A stretch of DNA of 64,000 nucleotides from Trinickia violacea (GCF_005280735.1 NZ_CP040078.1:1364001-1428000), one strand, 5' to 3'. Counted from the stretch's first letter, positions 45,838 through 55,537 are shown. Numbers and translations are program-made. Notes: generated from the letters alone by a model not told the origin.

Positions 45838-46863
45838 ATGACACAACCATCGGATACGTCGGCGCTGGGCAACAAGGAAAGGCCGCCGAGCCTGAAAGCG
45901 CGCGTCTTCGCGCCGAGCACGCTGCAACGCGTGCTCGCCTTCGCGAGCTTGATCTTGCTGCTGGTGTTTTTCAGCTTCGCCTCGCCGGCGTTCATGCAGA
46001 TCGACAATATTCTCGGCATTCTGCAAGCGACGGCGGTCAACGGCGTGCTCGCGATCGCGAGCACGTTCGTGATCATCACGGGCGGTATCGACTTGTCCGT
46101 CGGCACGCTGATGACGTTCACCGCCGTGATTTGCGGCGTGTTTCTCACCTACTGGCATTTGCCGATGTGGACCGGCGTCGTCGCGGCGATCGGGACGGGT
46201 GCGTTCTGCGGAACCGTATCGGGCACGCTGGTGGCGAAAATGAAAATACCGCCCTTCATCGCCACCTTGGGGATGATGCTGCTGATGAAGGGGCTTTCGC
46301 TCGTCGTCTCGTCCGACGAGCCGATCTATTTCACCGACACCGAAAACTTCTACCGGATCTCGCAGGATTCGCTGATCGGCTATTTTCTGCCGAGCGTGCC
46401 CGTTCCGAACGCGGTGCTGATTCTGTTCTTCCTGGCGATCGTGAGTTCGATCGCGCTCAATCGCACCGCACTCGGCCGCTACACGTTCGCGCTCGGCAGC
46501 AACGAAGAAGCCGTGCGTCTTTCCGGCGTGAATGTCGCTCGCTGGAAGATTGCCGTGTACGGCATGGGCGGCGCGATTTGCGGCATCGCGGGGCTGCTCA
46601 TCGCGTCGCGCCTGAATTCGGCGCAGCCGGCGCTCGGCCAAGGCTATGAGCTCGAGGCGATCGCGGCCGTGGTGATCGGCGGCACCTCGCTTTCAGGCGG
46701 CTCGGGCACGATTCTGGGGACGATCATCGGCGCGTTCATCATCAGCGTGCTGACCAACGGACTGCGCATCATGTCGGTGGCGCAGGAGTGGCAGATCGTG
46801 GTGACGGGTCTCATCATCATTCTCGCGGTCTACGCCGATATCTTGCGGCGCAAGAAGGGCTGA
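45838..46863 (+). CDS. Sugar ABC transporter, permease (RbsC-like)
   Basis: A 341-residue inner-membrane permease with about eight to ten helices. Family motifs GGIDLSVGTLM and LGSNEEAVRLSGVNVARWKI are visible. It starts 20 bases after the ATPase stop. Confidence 0.93.
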   Translation: MTQPSDTSALGNKERPPSLKARVFAPSTLQRVLAFASLILLLVFFSFASPAFMQIDNILGILQATAVNGVLAIASTFVIITGGIDLSVGTLMTFTAVICGVFLTYWHLPMWTGVVAAIGTGAFCGTVSGTLVAKMKIPPFIATLGMMLLMKGLSLVVSSDEPIYFTDTENFYRISQDSLIGYFLPSVPVPNAVLILFFLAIVSSIALNRTALGRYTFALGSNEEAVRLSGVNVARWKIAVYGMGGAICGIAGLLIASRLNSAQPALGQGYELEAIAAVVIGGTSLSGGSGTILGTIIGAFIISVLTNGLRIMSVAQEWQIVVTGLIIILAVYADILRRKKG

Positions 46864-46962
46864 CGTGGCGCGGTACGAGTTCGAGAAGGGGAAGTGCGAA
46901 AGGAGAAAGGCCAGGTTCCAAACCACTGGAGGTTGATGGTCCACCTTAGGAGGAGAGACATC

Positions 46963-47904
46963 ATGTTGAATAAAAGAATAGTCGCTGCGGTGTTCGGCGT
47001 TGGCGCTCTGATCGGCGCGACGAGTGTCGCCGTTGCGGAAGAACCGTATATCCCGCTTATTTCGAAAGGTTTTCAACATCAGTTCTGGCAGGCCGTCAAA
47101 GCCGGCGCGGAACAGTCAGCCAAGGAGCACAACGTCAGGATCACGTTCGAGGGTCCCGAAACCGAGGCAATGGTCGATAAGCAGATCGACATGCTGTCGG
47201 CCGCGCTCGCCAAGAAGCCGCAGGCGCTCGGCATCGCCGCGCTCGACAGCAAAGCGGCCATTCCGCTCTTGAAGCGCGCGCAGTCCGAAAAGATCCCGGT
47301 GATCGCGTTCGACTCCGGCGTCGACAGCAACATTCCGCTCACCACGTGCGCGACCGACAACCTTGCCGCCGCCGCGCTCGCCGCCGACAAGCTGGCCGAG
47401 GCGATCGGAGACTCCGGCGAAGTCGGCGTGATCGTGCATGACCAGACGAGCCGCACCGGCATCGACCGCCGCGACGGCTTCCTGAACGAGATGAAGGCCA
47501 AGCATCCGAACATCAAGATCGTCTCCGTGCAATACGGCGGCGGCGACCACTTGAAGTCGGCGGAGATCGCCAAGGCGATGATCGCGGCCAATCCCAACAT
47601 CAAGGGCATCTTTGGCGCGAATGAAGGCTCGGCGGAAGGCGCGGCGATCGGCGTCAAGGAATCGGGCAAGAAGCTCGTGCTGATCGGCTACGATTCCGGC
47701 AAGGAGCAGAAAGAGGACATCAACTCCGGCCTGATGCTCGGCGCCATCACACAGAATCCGGTCGGCATCGGCAAATGCGTGGTCGACTCCGCCGTGAAGG
47801 CGCTCCATGGCGAGACGCTGCCGAAGAAAGTCGACACGGGCTTCTACTGGTACGACAAGACCAACATGAGCGATCCGAAGATCGCTGCGGTGCTCTACGA
47901 CTGA
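46963..47904 (+). CDS. Sugar ABC transporter, substrate-binding protein (RbsB-like)
   Basis: A 313-residue periplasmic protein of the ribose-binding-like family. Signal peptide 1-25 (ending AVA). The two lobes include VIAFDSGVDSNIPLTTCATDN and GIFGANEGSAEGAAIGVKE. ATG 46963 has AGGAGGAGA 7 bases upstream. Followed by a strong terminator. With L-fuconate dehydratase next, L-fucose or a related sugar is a reasonable substrate. Confidence 0.92.
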   Translation: MLNKRIVAAVFGVGALIGATSVAVAEEPYIPLISKGFQHQFWQAVKAGAEQSAKEHNVRITFEGPETEAMVDKQIDMLSAALAKKPQALGIAALDSKAAIPLLKRAQSEKIPVIAFDSGVDSNIPLTTCATDNLAAAALAADKLAEAIGDSGEVGVIVHDQTSRTGIDRRDGFLNEMKAKHPNIKIVSVQYGGGDHLKSAEIAKAMIAANPNIKGIFGANEGSAEGAAIGVKESGKKLVLIGYDSGKEQKEDINSGLMLGAITQNPVGIGKCVVDSAVKALHGETLPKKVDTGFYWYDKTNMSDPKIAAVLYD

Positions 47905-47945
47905 ACGTCGTCGCCAAAGCGCGGTTGCGCTGCGACTCGACGGGA

Positions 47946-47978
47946 GAGGAGGGGCCGCGGCCCTTCCTCTTCTTTTTT
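47946..47978 (+). terminator. GC-rich hairpin with T-run after the sugar ABC operon
   Basis: GAGGAGGGGCCG (47946-47957) pairs with CGGCCCTTCCTC (47958-47969) apart from one G/T pair, then TTCTTTTTT. It begins 42 bases after the binding-protein stop. Confidence 0.75.
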
Positions 47979-47982
47979 GTCG

Positions 47983-48058
47983 ACCCGAGTTAGCGCTTTA
48001 GCGCTTACTCGGGTCCCATGCTGTGGTTGCTGGAGTTAGTGCTTTAGCACTTACTCCA
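47983..48058 (+). repeat. Two tandem hairpins of the same design
   Basis: 47983-48014 and 48031-48058 each fold as nearly perfect hairpins with a shared core pattern: GAGTTAG(C/T)GCTTTAGC(G/A)CTTACTC. The base changes between copies are compensatory, preserving pairing. They lie between the terminator and fucD. Confidence 0.75.
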
Positions 48059-48080
48059 AGCCCACAGCGAGGGGCCACAG

Positions 48081-49379
48081 ATGACTACGATCACAAGACT
48101 GTCGGTTCGGGATATACGGTTTCCCACTTCGCGTTCGCTCGACGGCTCCGATGCGATGAACGCCGCGCCCGATTACTCGGCCGCCTACGTCACGCTCGAA
48201 ACCGATTCGCCGAAGGGGCTCGCAGGCCATGGCCTCACGTTTACGATCGGGCGCGGCAACGAGATTTGCGTGACGGCCGTGCAAGCGCTCGCGCCGCTCG
48301 TCGTCGGCAAGACGCTCGAGGATATCGCCGCGAACATGGGGGCTTTCTGGCGCGCGTTGACGTCGGACAGCCAGTTGCGCTGGATCGGCCCGGACAAGGG
48401 CGCCATTCATCTCGCGACGGCGGCTGTCGTGAACGCCGTCTGGGACCTGTGGGCCAAAGCGCAAGGCAAGCCGGTGTGGAAGCTGCTCGTCGATATGAGC
48501 CCGGAAGCGCTCGTGCGCTGTCTCGACTTCCGCTACGTGACCGACGCGATCACGCCGCATGAAGCGATCGCGATGCTGCACCGGCATGCGAACACCAAGG
48601 CCGCGCGCGAACAGGAGATGCTCGCGCACGGCTATCCGGCCTACACGACGTCGGCCGGCTGGCTCGGCTACGACGACGACAAGATCCGCCGGCTCGCACG
48701 CGAAGGCGTGGCGCAAGGCTGGACGCACTTCAAGCAGAAGGTGGGCGGCGATCTCGAAGAAGATGTGCGGCGAGCACGCATTCTGCGCGAGGAAATCGGC
48801 GCGGACCGCAAGCTGATGATGGACGCGAATCAGGTGTGGGACGTCGACGAAGCGGTGGCGAACATGCGGCGCCTCGCGGAATTCGATCCATGGTGGATCG
48901 AGGAGCCCACGAGCCCCGATGACATTCTCGGTCACGCGACGATCCGGCAGCGGCTTCATCCCATCGGCGTCGCGACCGGCGAGCATTGCCAGAATCGCGT
49001 GATGTTCAAGCAGCTCTTGCAGGCGCATGCGATCGACTTCTGCCAGGTGGACAGCTGCCGCTTGGGCGGTCTGAACGAGGTGATTGTCGTGCTCTTGATG
49101 GCCGCGAAATACGGCGTTCCCGTGTGTCCGCATGCGGGCGGCGTCGGCTTGTGCGAGTACGTCCAGCACATCTCGCTCTTCGACTATATCTGCGTGTCGG
49201 CGTCGCTCGAGAACCGGGTGCTCGAATACGTCGATCATCTGCATGAGCATTTCGTCGATCCGGTCGTGATCCGCAGCGGACGTTACATGCCGCCGCAACG
49301 TCCAGGCTATAGCGGCGAAATGCACGCGGCGTCGCTGGATCAGTATCGCTTTCCGGATGGGCCGGTGTGGCGGCCGTGA
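48081..49379 (+). CDS. fucD: L-fuconate dehydratase
   Basis: A 432-residue enolase-superfamily enzyme that dehydrates L-fuconate to 2-keto-3-deoxy-L-fuconate. Key residues sit at family positions: Lys218 and Lys220 (HFKQK), metal ligands Asp248 (MMDANQ), Glu274 (IEEP) and Glu301 (TGEHCQN), and His350 (CPHAGG). The N-terminal pattern DIRFPTSRSLDGSDAMN is characteristic. GAGGGG lies upstream. It follows a sugar ABC transporter, so oxidative L-fucose catabolism is likely, though the dehydrogenase and lactonase are not in this window. Confidence 0.95.
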   Translation: MTTITRLSVRDIRFPTSRSLDGSDAMNAAPDYSAAYVTLETDSPKGLAGHGLTFTIGRGNEICVTAVQALAPLVVGKTLEDIAANMGAFWRALTSDSQLRWIGPDKGAIHLATAAVVNAVWDLWAKAQGKPVWKLLVDMSPEALVRCLDFRYVTDAITPHEAIAMLHRHANTKAAREQEMLAHGYPAYTTSAGWLGYDDDKIRRLAREGVAQGWTHFKQKVGGDLEEDVRRARILREEIGADRKLMMDANQVWDVDEAVANMRRLAEFDPWWIEEPTSPDDILGHATIRQRLHPIGVATGEHCQNRVMFKQLLQAHAIDFCQVDSCRLGGLNEVIVVLLMAAKYGVPVCPHAGGVGLCEYVQHISLFDYICVSASLENRVLEYVDHLHEHFVDPVVIRSGRYMPPQRPGYSGEMHAASLDQYRFPDGPVWRP

Positions 49380-49467
49380 ATCTGCTGACGGGCGTCAAAT
49401 GCCGCGATGACGTCTGCCGCAATCGCGACCCGGTCCCGTGTTCAGGCATGCGGCGAAGAGACTTGCG

Positions 49468-51216
49468 ATGAAAGACGACGCGACTTCCCATGGTGATGTG
49501 CCTCAGCGCCAACCCGATGCCGGGACAGAAGGCACCGATGACTTCGCATTTGAGGAACAGACGCCTCGTAGCAATCCGCGCTACGACCAGATGTTTCCGG
49601 TGCTGACCGAATCGGAAATCGAGCGTGTGATTCGATTCGGCGCGTCGTGCCGCTACGCTGCCGGCGAAATGCTCTACCGGGCTGGCGGCGCAAGCCCCGG
49701 CATGTTCGTGCTGCTGTCGGGGATGATCCGCTACGTCCGCCGGGATGGACTGGGCCATCGCGGATTGCTTCGCGCCAGGGTGTCACGGGGCGAGTTCACG
49801 TCCGACATCGGCATGCTCTCGGGTAAGCCCGGGCTGGTCGATGCGGAAGTCACGGAACATGTCGAGGCAGTGGTGATTCCGCCCGACCGGTTACGCGCGT
49901 TGATGATTGCCGAAGCCGAGCTTGGCGAAAGGATCATGCGCGCGCTGATCTTAAGGCGCGTCGCAGCCATCGAGCGCGGACAAGGGGCGGTGCTCGTCGG
50001 CGCGCCCGACGACGCGCAGCTGCTCGCGCTCCAGAATTTCCTGCGTCGAAACGGCCAACCGCACATGACGCTTGACGTACAAGATTCCGAGGCCATCGCG
50101 TTGCTCGAGCGCTTGACCCCCGTGCGCAGCGACATGCCGCTCGTTTTATGCCCGAACGGCACCGTGCTGCGCAATCCCGATGAGGCACAGTTGGCATCGT
50201 GCCTGGGGCTGGTTCCCGAATTCGATCCCGCACACATTTATGACGTCGCAGTGGTGGGCGCCGGGCCGGCCGGACTCGCGGCGGCCGTGTACGCGGCGTC
50301 TGAAGGCTTGTCGGTAGCCGCTTTCGATTGCCGGGCCCCCGGTGGCCAGGCGGGCGCGAGTTCGCGCATCGAAAATTACCTCGGTTTTCCGACCGGAATC
50401 TCGGGTCAGGCGCTCGCGGGGCGAGCGTTTAATCAGGCGCAGAAATTCGGCGCGCACATTGGCATTCCGATCGAAGTGACGGCCTTGCACTGCGACCGCT
50501 ATCCGCTCGAAATCGAGCTGGCAAACGCTCAACGTATCGCGGCCCGTACGGTAGTGATTGCGAGCGGTGCCGAATACCGGCGTCCGGCGGTGCAAGGTTT
50601 AGCGCGCTTCGAAGGTCGCGGTGTTTATTATTGGGCGACGCCGATTGAAGCGCGGCTGTGCCGCAACGAACCGGTGCTTCTGGTCGGCGGCGGGAATTCG
50701 GCGGGACAGGCGATCGCTTTTCTCGCCCCGCAGGTTGCGCATGTGCAAGTGCTCGTTCGCGGCCCGGATCTCGAGCGCAGCATGTCACGTTATCTGATCG
50801 AGCGTATTACATCGCTGCCGAACGTGACGATCGACACAGGCGCAGCAATGACGTCGCTGGAAGGCGATGAACGACTCGAGCGTGTCCACTATCGGCGGAG
50901 CGACGGTCTGGACGCGCACCTCGCGACGCATCATCTTTTTCTTTTCATCGGCGCCGACCCGAATACGGGCTGGCTGCGAACGTGCGGTGTCTCGCTGGAT
51001 TCGAAAGGATTTGTATTGACGGGCACCGACGTCGGAGCGGTGGCGGCGACGCGCACCTTGCCGCTGGAAACCAGCGTGGACGGGGTGTTCGCCATTGGCG
51101 ACGTGCGATCGGGCTCCACGAAGCGTGTCGCGGCAGCCGTCGGCGAAGGCGCCGCCGTGATCGCGCAGATTCATACGTTTCTGGCGGCGCGTGCCGGTTC
51201 GGCTGCGATTCGCTAG
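49468..51216 (+). CDS. cNMP-domain flavoprotein, thioredoxin-reductase-like without CxxC
   Basis: A 582-residue three-part protein. Residues about 45-165 form a cyclic-nucleotide-binding-like domain; about 172-250 is a thioredoxin/glutaredoxin-like segment lacking a Cys pair; 258-575 is a FAD/NAD(P) domain like thioredoxin reductase (VVGAGPAGLAAAVYAA, GGQAGASSRIENYLGFP, GGGNSAGQA and GDVRSGSTKRVA). The expected CxxC is replaced by YYWATPIEARLC, so dithiol chemistry is unlikely. ATG 49468 is preferred over GTG 49438. It is probably a flavin-dependent oxidoreductase or sensor. Confidence 0.88.
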   Translation: MKDDATSHGDVPQRQPDAGTEGTDDFAFEEQTPRSNPRYDQMFPVLTESEIERVIRFGASCRYAAGEMLYRAGGASPGMFVLLSGMIRYVRRDGLGHRGLLRARVSRGEFTSDIGMLSGKPGLVDAEVTEHVEAVVIPPDRLRALMIAEAELGERIMRALILRRVAAIERGQGAVLVGAPDDAQLLALQNFLRRNGQPHMTLDVQDSEAIALLERLTPVRSDMPLVLCPNGTVLRNPDEAQLASCLGLVPEFDPAHIYDVAVVGAGPAGLAAAVYAASEGLSVAAFDCRAPGGQAGASSRIENYLGFPTGISGQALAGRAFNQAQKFGAHIGIPIEVTALHCDRYPLEIELANAQRIAARTVVIASGAEYRRPAVQGLARFEGRGVYYWATPIEARLCRNEPVLLVGGGNSAGQAIAFLAPQVAHVQVLVRGPDLERSMSRYLIERITSLPNVTIDTGAAMTSLEGDERLERVHYRRSDGLDAHLATHHLFLFIGADPNTGWLRTCGVSLDSKGFVLTGTDVGAVAATRTLPLETSVDGVFAIGDVRSGSTKRVAAAVGEGAAVIAQIHTFLAARAGSAAIR

Positions 51217-51240
51217 CGGTCGTTTCGTGAGCTTGAAGAT

Positions 51241-51990
51241 TTACACCTGTGCGAGGCCGCCGTCGACGAACAGATCGATACCTGCGACGAAGCTGCTGTC
51301 CTCGGATGCCAGGAACAAGACAGCGGCCGCGATTTCCTCGGGGCGACCGACGCGTCCCAATGGCGTCGCGGCGGCGAACCGGGCACGCAGCTTGTCCGCT
51401 TCGTCAGCGGTGGAAACCTGACTTTCGATAATCGGCGTGTCGATGGCGCCGGGGCTGACGGCATTGACGCGGATGCCGCGGTCCTTCAATTCGATCGTCC
51501 AGGTGCGAGCGAGTGAGCGAACGGCTGCTTTTGCCGCGCTGTAGGTGTCGTGGGCGGGTAAGCCTTTGACTCCCGCGATGGAACTGGTCAGGACGATGCT
51601 GCTGCCAGCGGACATCAGCGGCAACGCCTTCTGCACGGTGAAGATGAGCCCACGCACGTTGACGTTGAAGGTTGCGTCGTAATGTTCGGGCGAGATCTCG
51701 TCGATCGTCCGGTGTTCGATCGAACCTGAATTGGCGAACAGCACGTCGATGTTGCCGCGCGCCTGCCTGACGATGGAGAACAAGCGATCAAGGTCGTCGA
51801 GCTGGGTCACGTCGGCCTGCACGGCCGTTACATTGCGGCCGATCTGTTGCACCGCCTTGTCGAGTTCCGATTGCCGCCTGCCGACGATAAACACATAAGC
51901 GCCCTCGTCGACAAACCGTTGCGCGGTGGCAAGGCCGATGCCGCTGCTGCCGCCCGTAATGACGGCTGTCTTGTTCGTGAGTCGATCCAT
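51241..51990 (-). CDS. Short-chain dehydrogenase/reductase
   Basis: A 249-residue NAD(P)-dependent SDR. The cofactor motif is TGGSSGIG, the catalytic Ser is in SSIAG and the Y-x3-K is YSAAK. The C-terminal DTPIIES and GIDLFVDGG are family-typical. It lies 105 bases after the second Old Yellow Enzyme on the same strand, so the two may share an operon; the substrate is not known. Confidence 0.93.
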   Translation of the reverse strand: MDRLTNKTAVITGGSSGIGLATAQRFVDEGAYVFIVGRRQSELDKAVQQIGRNVTAVQADVTQLDDLDRLFSIVRQARGNIDVLFANSGSIEHRTIDEISPEHYDATFNVNVRGLIFTVQKALPLMSAGSSIVLTSSIAGVKGLPAHDTYSAAKAAVRSLARTWTIELKDRGIRVNAVSPGAIDTPIIESQVSTADEADKLRARFAAATPLGRVGRPEEIAAAVLFLASEDSSFVAGIDLFVDGGLAQV

Positions 51991-52095
51991 GACGTTCTCC
52001 AGCGAGTGTTTGGGAATGAGATGTGTGTGATGTGAAAGGGCAGTCGGCCAAAACGGTGCTCGAGCCCGTTTTGGCCGGCGCTTTTCGAAGCGCGG

Positions 52096-53211
52096 TTATG
52101 CAGCAACGTCCTCGGAATGAAAGGCGTAGTCCGTATAGCCGCGTGCATCGCCGCCGTAGAACGTCGAGCGGTCATAGCGAGTGAGCGGCTTGCCGGTGCG
52201 CAGACGGTCGGGCAGGTCGGGGTTCGAAATGAACATGCGCCCAAACGCGACGAGGTCCGCATGGCCGTCGACGACGATCTGTTCGGCGCTATCCCCCGTA
52301 AATCCACCCGCGGCGATAATCGTGCCTCGGTAAATGCGGCGCATGTCCTTGGACGTCACGTCCGATGCGCTCGTCTCCTGCTCGACGATGCCGCGAATGC
52401 GTGGCTCGATCACATGCAGATACGCAAGGTCGTAGCCGTTCAGACGCTCGGCCACATAACCAAACGTGGCATGCGGATCGCTGTCGGACATCGTGCCGTA
52501 GGTGCCGCTGGGCGACAGGCGAACGGCGACACGACCACGGCCCCACACCGAGACGACGGCATCGAGCGTTTCGAACAAGAAGCGCGCACGGTTTTCGATC
52601 GGACCGCCATACGCGTCAGTGCGGTGGTTCGTGCCATCCAGCAGGAACTGCTCGAAGAGATATCCGTTTGCGCCGTGCAGCTCGATACCGTCGAAGCCTG
52701 CTTCCTTCGCAAGCACGGCACCGTGGCGGAATTGCTCGACGATGCCGGCAATTTCGTTCAGCTCGAGCGCGCGCGGCACGACCAGTTCGGCTTCGGTGAT
52801 GTTGCCGTCTTCGTCGCGAATGGCGGCGTGCTCGAGCGAGCGCAGCGCGGAAGGGGCCACAGGCGTGACGCCGCCGGTGTTGGCCGGATGCGCCTGGCGT
52901 CCGGCGTGCCACATTTGCAGGAAGATACGCGCGCCCTTCGCGTGGACGGCGTCGATCACGCGTTTCCAGCCTTTCACCTGCGCTTTTGTGTAGATGCCCG
53001 GCGCGTCGACATACGCGATGCCAAGCGGCGAGACGGCGGTTGCATCGGTAATCAGCAGGCCGCCTTCGGACGCGCGCTGCGCATAGTAGTCGACCATCAG
53101 GTCGCCGGGGACATTGCCTTCCTCGGTGCGCATCCGCGTGAGCGGGGCGAGCACGACACGGTGATCGAGTGCGAAAGGTCCGACATGTATACGGCTGAAG
53201 AGCTTGTTCAT
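52096..53211 (-). CDS. Old Yellow Enzyme family alkene reductase (copy 2)
   Basis: A 371-residue FMN-dependent reductase with the same signatures as the copy at 12865-13968 (HRVVLAPLTRMR, HGANGYLFEQFLLDG, AAGGFTGDSAEQ). ATG 53211 follows GAGGGAT. It is divergent from an enone-reductase-like SDR, and upstream of a second SDR. The three probably act together on activated alkenes or ketones. Confidence 0.92.
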   Translation of the reverse strand: MNKLFSRIHVGPFALDHRVVLAPLTRMRTEEGNVPGDLMVDYYAQRASEGGLLITDATAVSPLGIAYVDAPGIYTKAQVKGWKRVIDAVHAKGARIFLQMWHAGRQAHPANTGGVTPVAPSALRSLEHAAIRDEDGNITEAELVVPRALELNEIAGIVEQFRHGAVLAKEAGFDGIELHGANGYLFEQFLLDGTNHRTDAYGGPIENRARFLFETLDAVVSVWGRGRVAVRLSPSGTYGTMSDSDPHATFGYVAERLNGYDLAYLHVIEPRIRGIVEQETSASDVTSKDMRRIYRGTIIAAGGFTGDSAEQIVVDGHADLVAFGRMFISNPDLPDRLRTGKPLTRYDRSTFYGGDARGYTDYAFHSEDVAA

Positions 53212-53507
53212 TCGTTCATCCCTCTGGTGGGCGTTGAAGATGAGCGAATCATGGCCACCCTGGCGGCCGCGCAAAAGAGGGCTGCCGGCGATAACTGTCA
53301 TTCCGTGCCGGCATACCGTGAAGCGCGACCCGACCCATTACTCAATGGAATAACCGGAATTCCGTGCTGTCTACTACTGCCATCTCTTTGCGGAAACTAC
53401 ATTTCGCTCAACCGGCTGGGACGCCGGAACGTCGCTCGAATACATCGCACGATACGCGGCGCGAAAGCTTCGAGCGGGTACATAAACGACCGAATTGGAG
53501 AAATGGA

Positions 53508-54602
53508 ATGAGCAAGAGCAGCAAGGTTCTGGTAGTGGGTGCGAGCGGACTCATTGGAGTCGCCGCTATCGAAGGCTTTCTCTCGGCAGGCTGGGATGTC
53601 GTCGGAATTTCCAGGCGCAAGCCGGCGTTGCCGAGCGGCCGCGACTTCGAATTCATCCCGGTGGACTTGCGCGACGAGAAGGCTGCCCGTGAAGCACTGT
53701 CTGCGCTCGAAGGCATCACGCATGTTGCGTATGCGGCGATCTACGAAAACGCGGACGATCTGGTGAGCGGCTGGTCGAACGCCGAGCAGATCGAAATCAA
53801 CAATGCGATGCTGCGCAACGTCATCGAGCCGCTCGTTTCAGGGAAGTCGACGCTCAAGCACGTATCCATCCTGCAGGGGACGAAGGCATATGGCGTCCAC
53901 CTTCACCCTATCGCTATCCCTGCGCGCGAGAGCGATCCCCGCGACAATCACGCGAACTTTTTCTTCGACCAACAGGATTACATCCGCGACGCGGGTGAAA
54001 AGCACGGCTTCACCTACACCGTGCTGCGCCCGCAACTCGTTACCGGCAAGACCGCCGGCGCGCTCAATGTGCTGCCGGCCATTGGCGTCTACGCAGCGAT
54101 CCGCCGCGAAAAGGGCGAAGCATTCGGCTTTCCGGGCGGCCCGTCGTTCGTGTGGGAAATGGCCGACGCCGATCTCGTCGGCCAGGTGATGGTTTGGGCG
54201 GCGCAATCTCCGCAAGCGGCGAACGAGATCTTCAACGTCACCAACGGCGACGTCTTCGAATGGCGGAGCGTGTGGCCGGCGATGGCGAAGACGCTGGGCG
54301 TGAACGTCGGCGCCGATGAGCCTTTCAGCATCGCGCAGTACATTCGCGACAACGCCGGCGTATGGGCGAAGATCGTCGACAAGTACGGTCTTGCGAGTGG
54401 CGATCTTCATGCGTTCGTCGGACAGGGCGATCAGCATGCGGACTTTGCGTTTGCATACGGCGCGCCGGCGGGCCCGGTGGCTTTCGTCAGCACCGTCAAG
54501 CTTCGCAAAGCGGGATTCAATGCGGCCGTCGACACCCGGGATGCCTTTTGTGACGCGCTCCAGTCTTTCATCGACCGGAAGCTCCTGCCGCCCGCGCTGT
54601 GA
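53508..54602 (+). CDS. PRISE-like SDR (progesterone 5-beta-reductase-type enone reductase)
   Basis: A 364-residue NADPH-binding SDR (VVGASGLIGVAA) with the pattern of the PRISE/VEP1 family: THVAYAAIYE, the GTKAYGVH segment with the conserved Lys, and NFFFDQQDYIR. In plant family members the latter is NFYY-x-x-ED with the key Tyr, here Phe. ATG 53508 has TTGGAG upstream. If active it would reduce enones. It is divergent from the Old Yellow Enzyme gene across a 296-bp gap. Confidence 0.8.
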   Translation: MSKSSKVLVVGASGLIGVAAIEGFLSAGWDVVGISRRKPALPSGRDFEFIPVDLRDEKAAREALSALEGITHVAYAAIYENADDLVSGWSNAEQIEINNAMLRNVIEPLVSGKSTLKHVSILQGTKAYGVHLHPIAIPARESDPRDNHANFFFDQQDYIRDAGEKHGFTYTVLRPQLVTGKTAGALNVLPAIGVYAAIRREKGEAFGFPGGPSFVWEMADADLVGQVMVWAAQSPQAANEIFNVTNGDVFEWRSVWPAMAKTLGVNVGADEPFSIAQYIRDNAGVWAKIVDKYGLASGDLHAFVGQGDQHADFAFAYGAPAGPVAFVSTVKLRKAGFNAAVDTRDAFCDALQSFIDRKLLPPAL

Positions 54603-54868
54603 CCGGCCGAGGCGGATAGATCGGCGCGTTGAATCGCCGGCGCGGCGAGGCTCGGGCGAAGCGGCCTCGAGACTCGCCGCGCGCCTCGTGAAATCGGCGA
54701 AGCGCGTCACGCTCGGTCACGAGCGGGTCCATGACCGCCTCGACGTCGACGTCCGCGAGCAAAAGCGCGCGTCAAAGACGATAATAGGGGCCGCGTCGAT
54801 AGCTTGACTGAACCGTGCCGTCACCGCTCCGGCGGTCCGCTGATCCCTTCTCGGAATCGAGGTTTGCG

Positions 54869-55537
54869 ATGAAGCACTTCTGCCGAAGCACCGTTGTCCG
54901 TTCCGCGTTCATCGTGTCGCTGACCCTTGCGGCCGGCATCGGGTCGCTGTGCGCGCCCGAGCCCGCATGGTCCGCTCAAATCAACGACCAGACCGACCCG
55001 CAGACACTGATCCAGACCGTGACGCAGCAAATCATGGAGGAGGTGCGCCAGCAGGCCCTCACGCCGGACGACATCCCGCGCATCATGAGTATCGTGAACC
55101 GGGACATCCTTCCGTACGTCGACTTTCGCCGCACCACGCAGTACGCGATGGGCCGCTTCTGGCGCTCATCGACACCCCAGCAACAGGACCAGGTGGTCGA
55201 GCAGTTCAAGCAGTTGCTGATTCACACGTATTCCGGCGCGCTCGCGCTAGTCAATACCGATCAGAAATTCGAGTACCCGCCTTCGCCCAACGACTCGAGC
55301 GCCACCGACGCCGTGGTGCGGACGATCGCGCCGGGCAAGAACGGCCAAATTCAGATCGACTACCGGCTGTACAAATCGCCGCAAGGCTGGCGCGTCTATG
55401 ACATCAACGTGCTCGGCGCATGGCTGATCCAGACCTACCGGACGCAATTCAACGGGCAGATCCAGCAAAGCGGCGTCGACGGGCTGATCCAGTTTCTCAC
55501 CGACCGCAACAAGCAACTCGCGTCAGGCGGTCAGTGA
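54869..55537 (+). CDS. mlaC: MlaC/Ttg2D family phospholipid-binding protein
   Basis: A 222-residue periplasmic protein with a signal peptide (1-35, ending AWSA) and the MlaC pattern RDILPYVDFRRTTQYAMGRFWR. MlaC shuttles phospholipids between membranes with the MlaFEDB ATPase, but no other mla gene is nearby. ATG 54869 leaves a normal signal. Orphan MlaC-like genes are known; role here is inferred. Confidence 0.85.
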   Translation: MKHFCRSTVVRSAFIVSLTLAAGIGSLCAPEPAWSAQINDQTDPQTLIQTVTQQIMEEVRQQALTPDDIPRIMSIVNRDILPYVDFRRTTQYAMGRFWRSSTPQQQDQVVEQFKQLLIHTYSGALALVNTDQKFEYPPSPNDSSATDAVVRTIAPGKNGQIQIDYRLYKSPQGWRVYDINVLGAWLIQTYRTQFNGQIQQSGVDGLIQFLTDRNKQLASGGQ

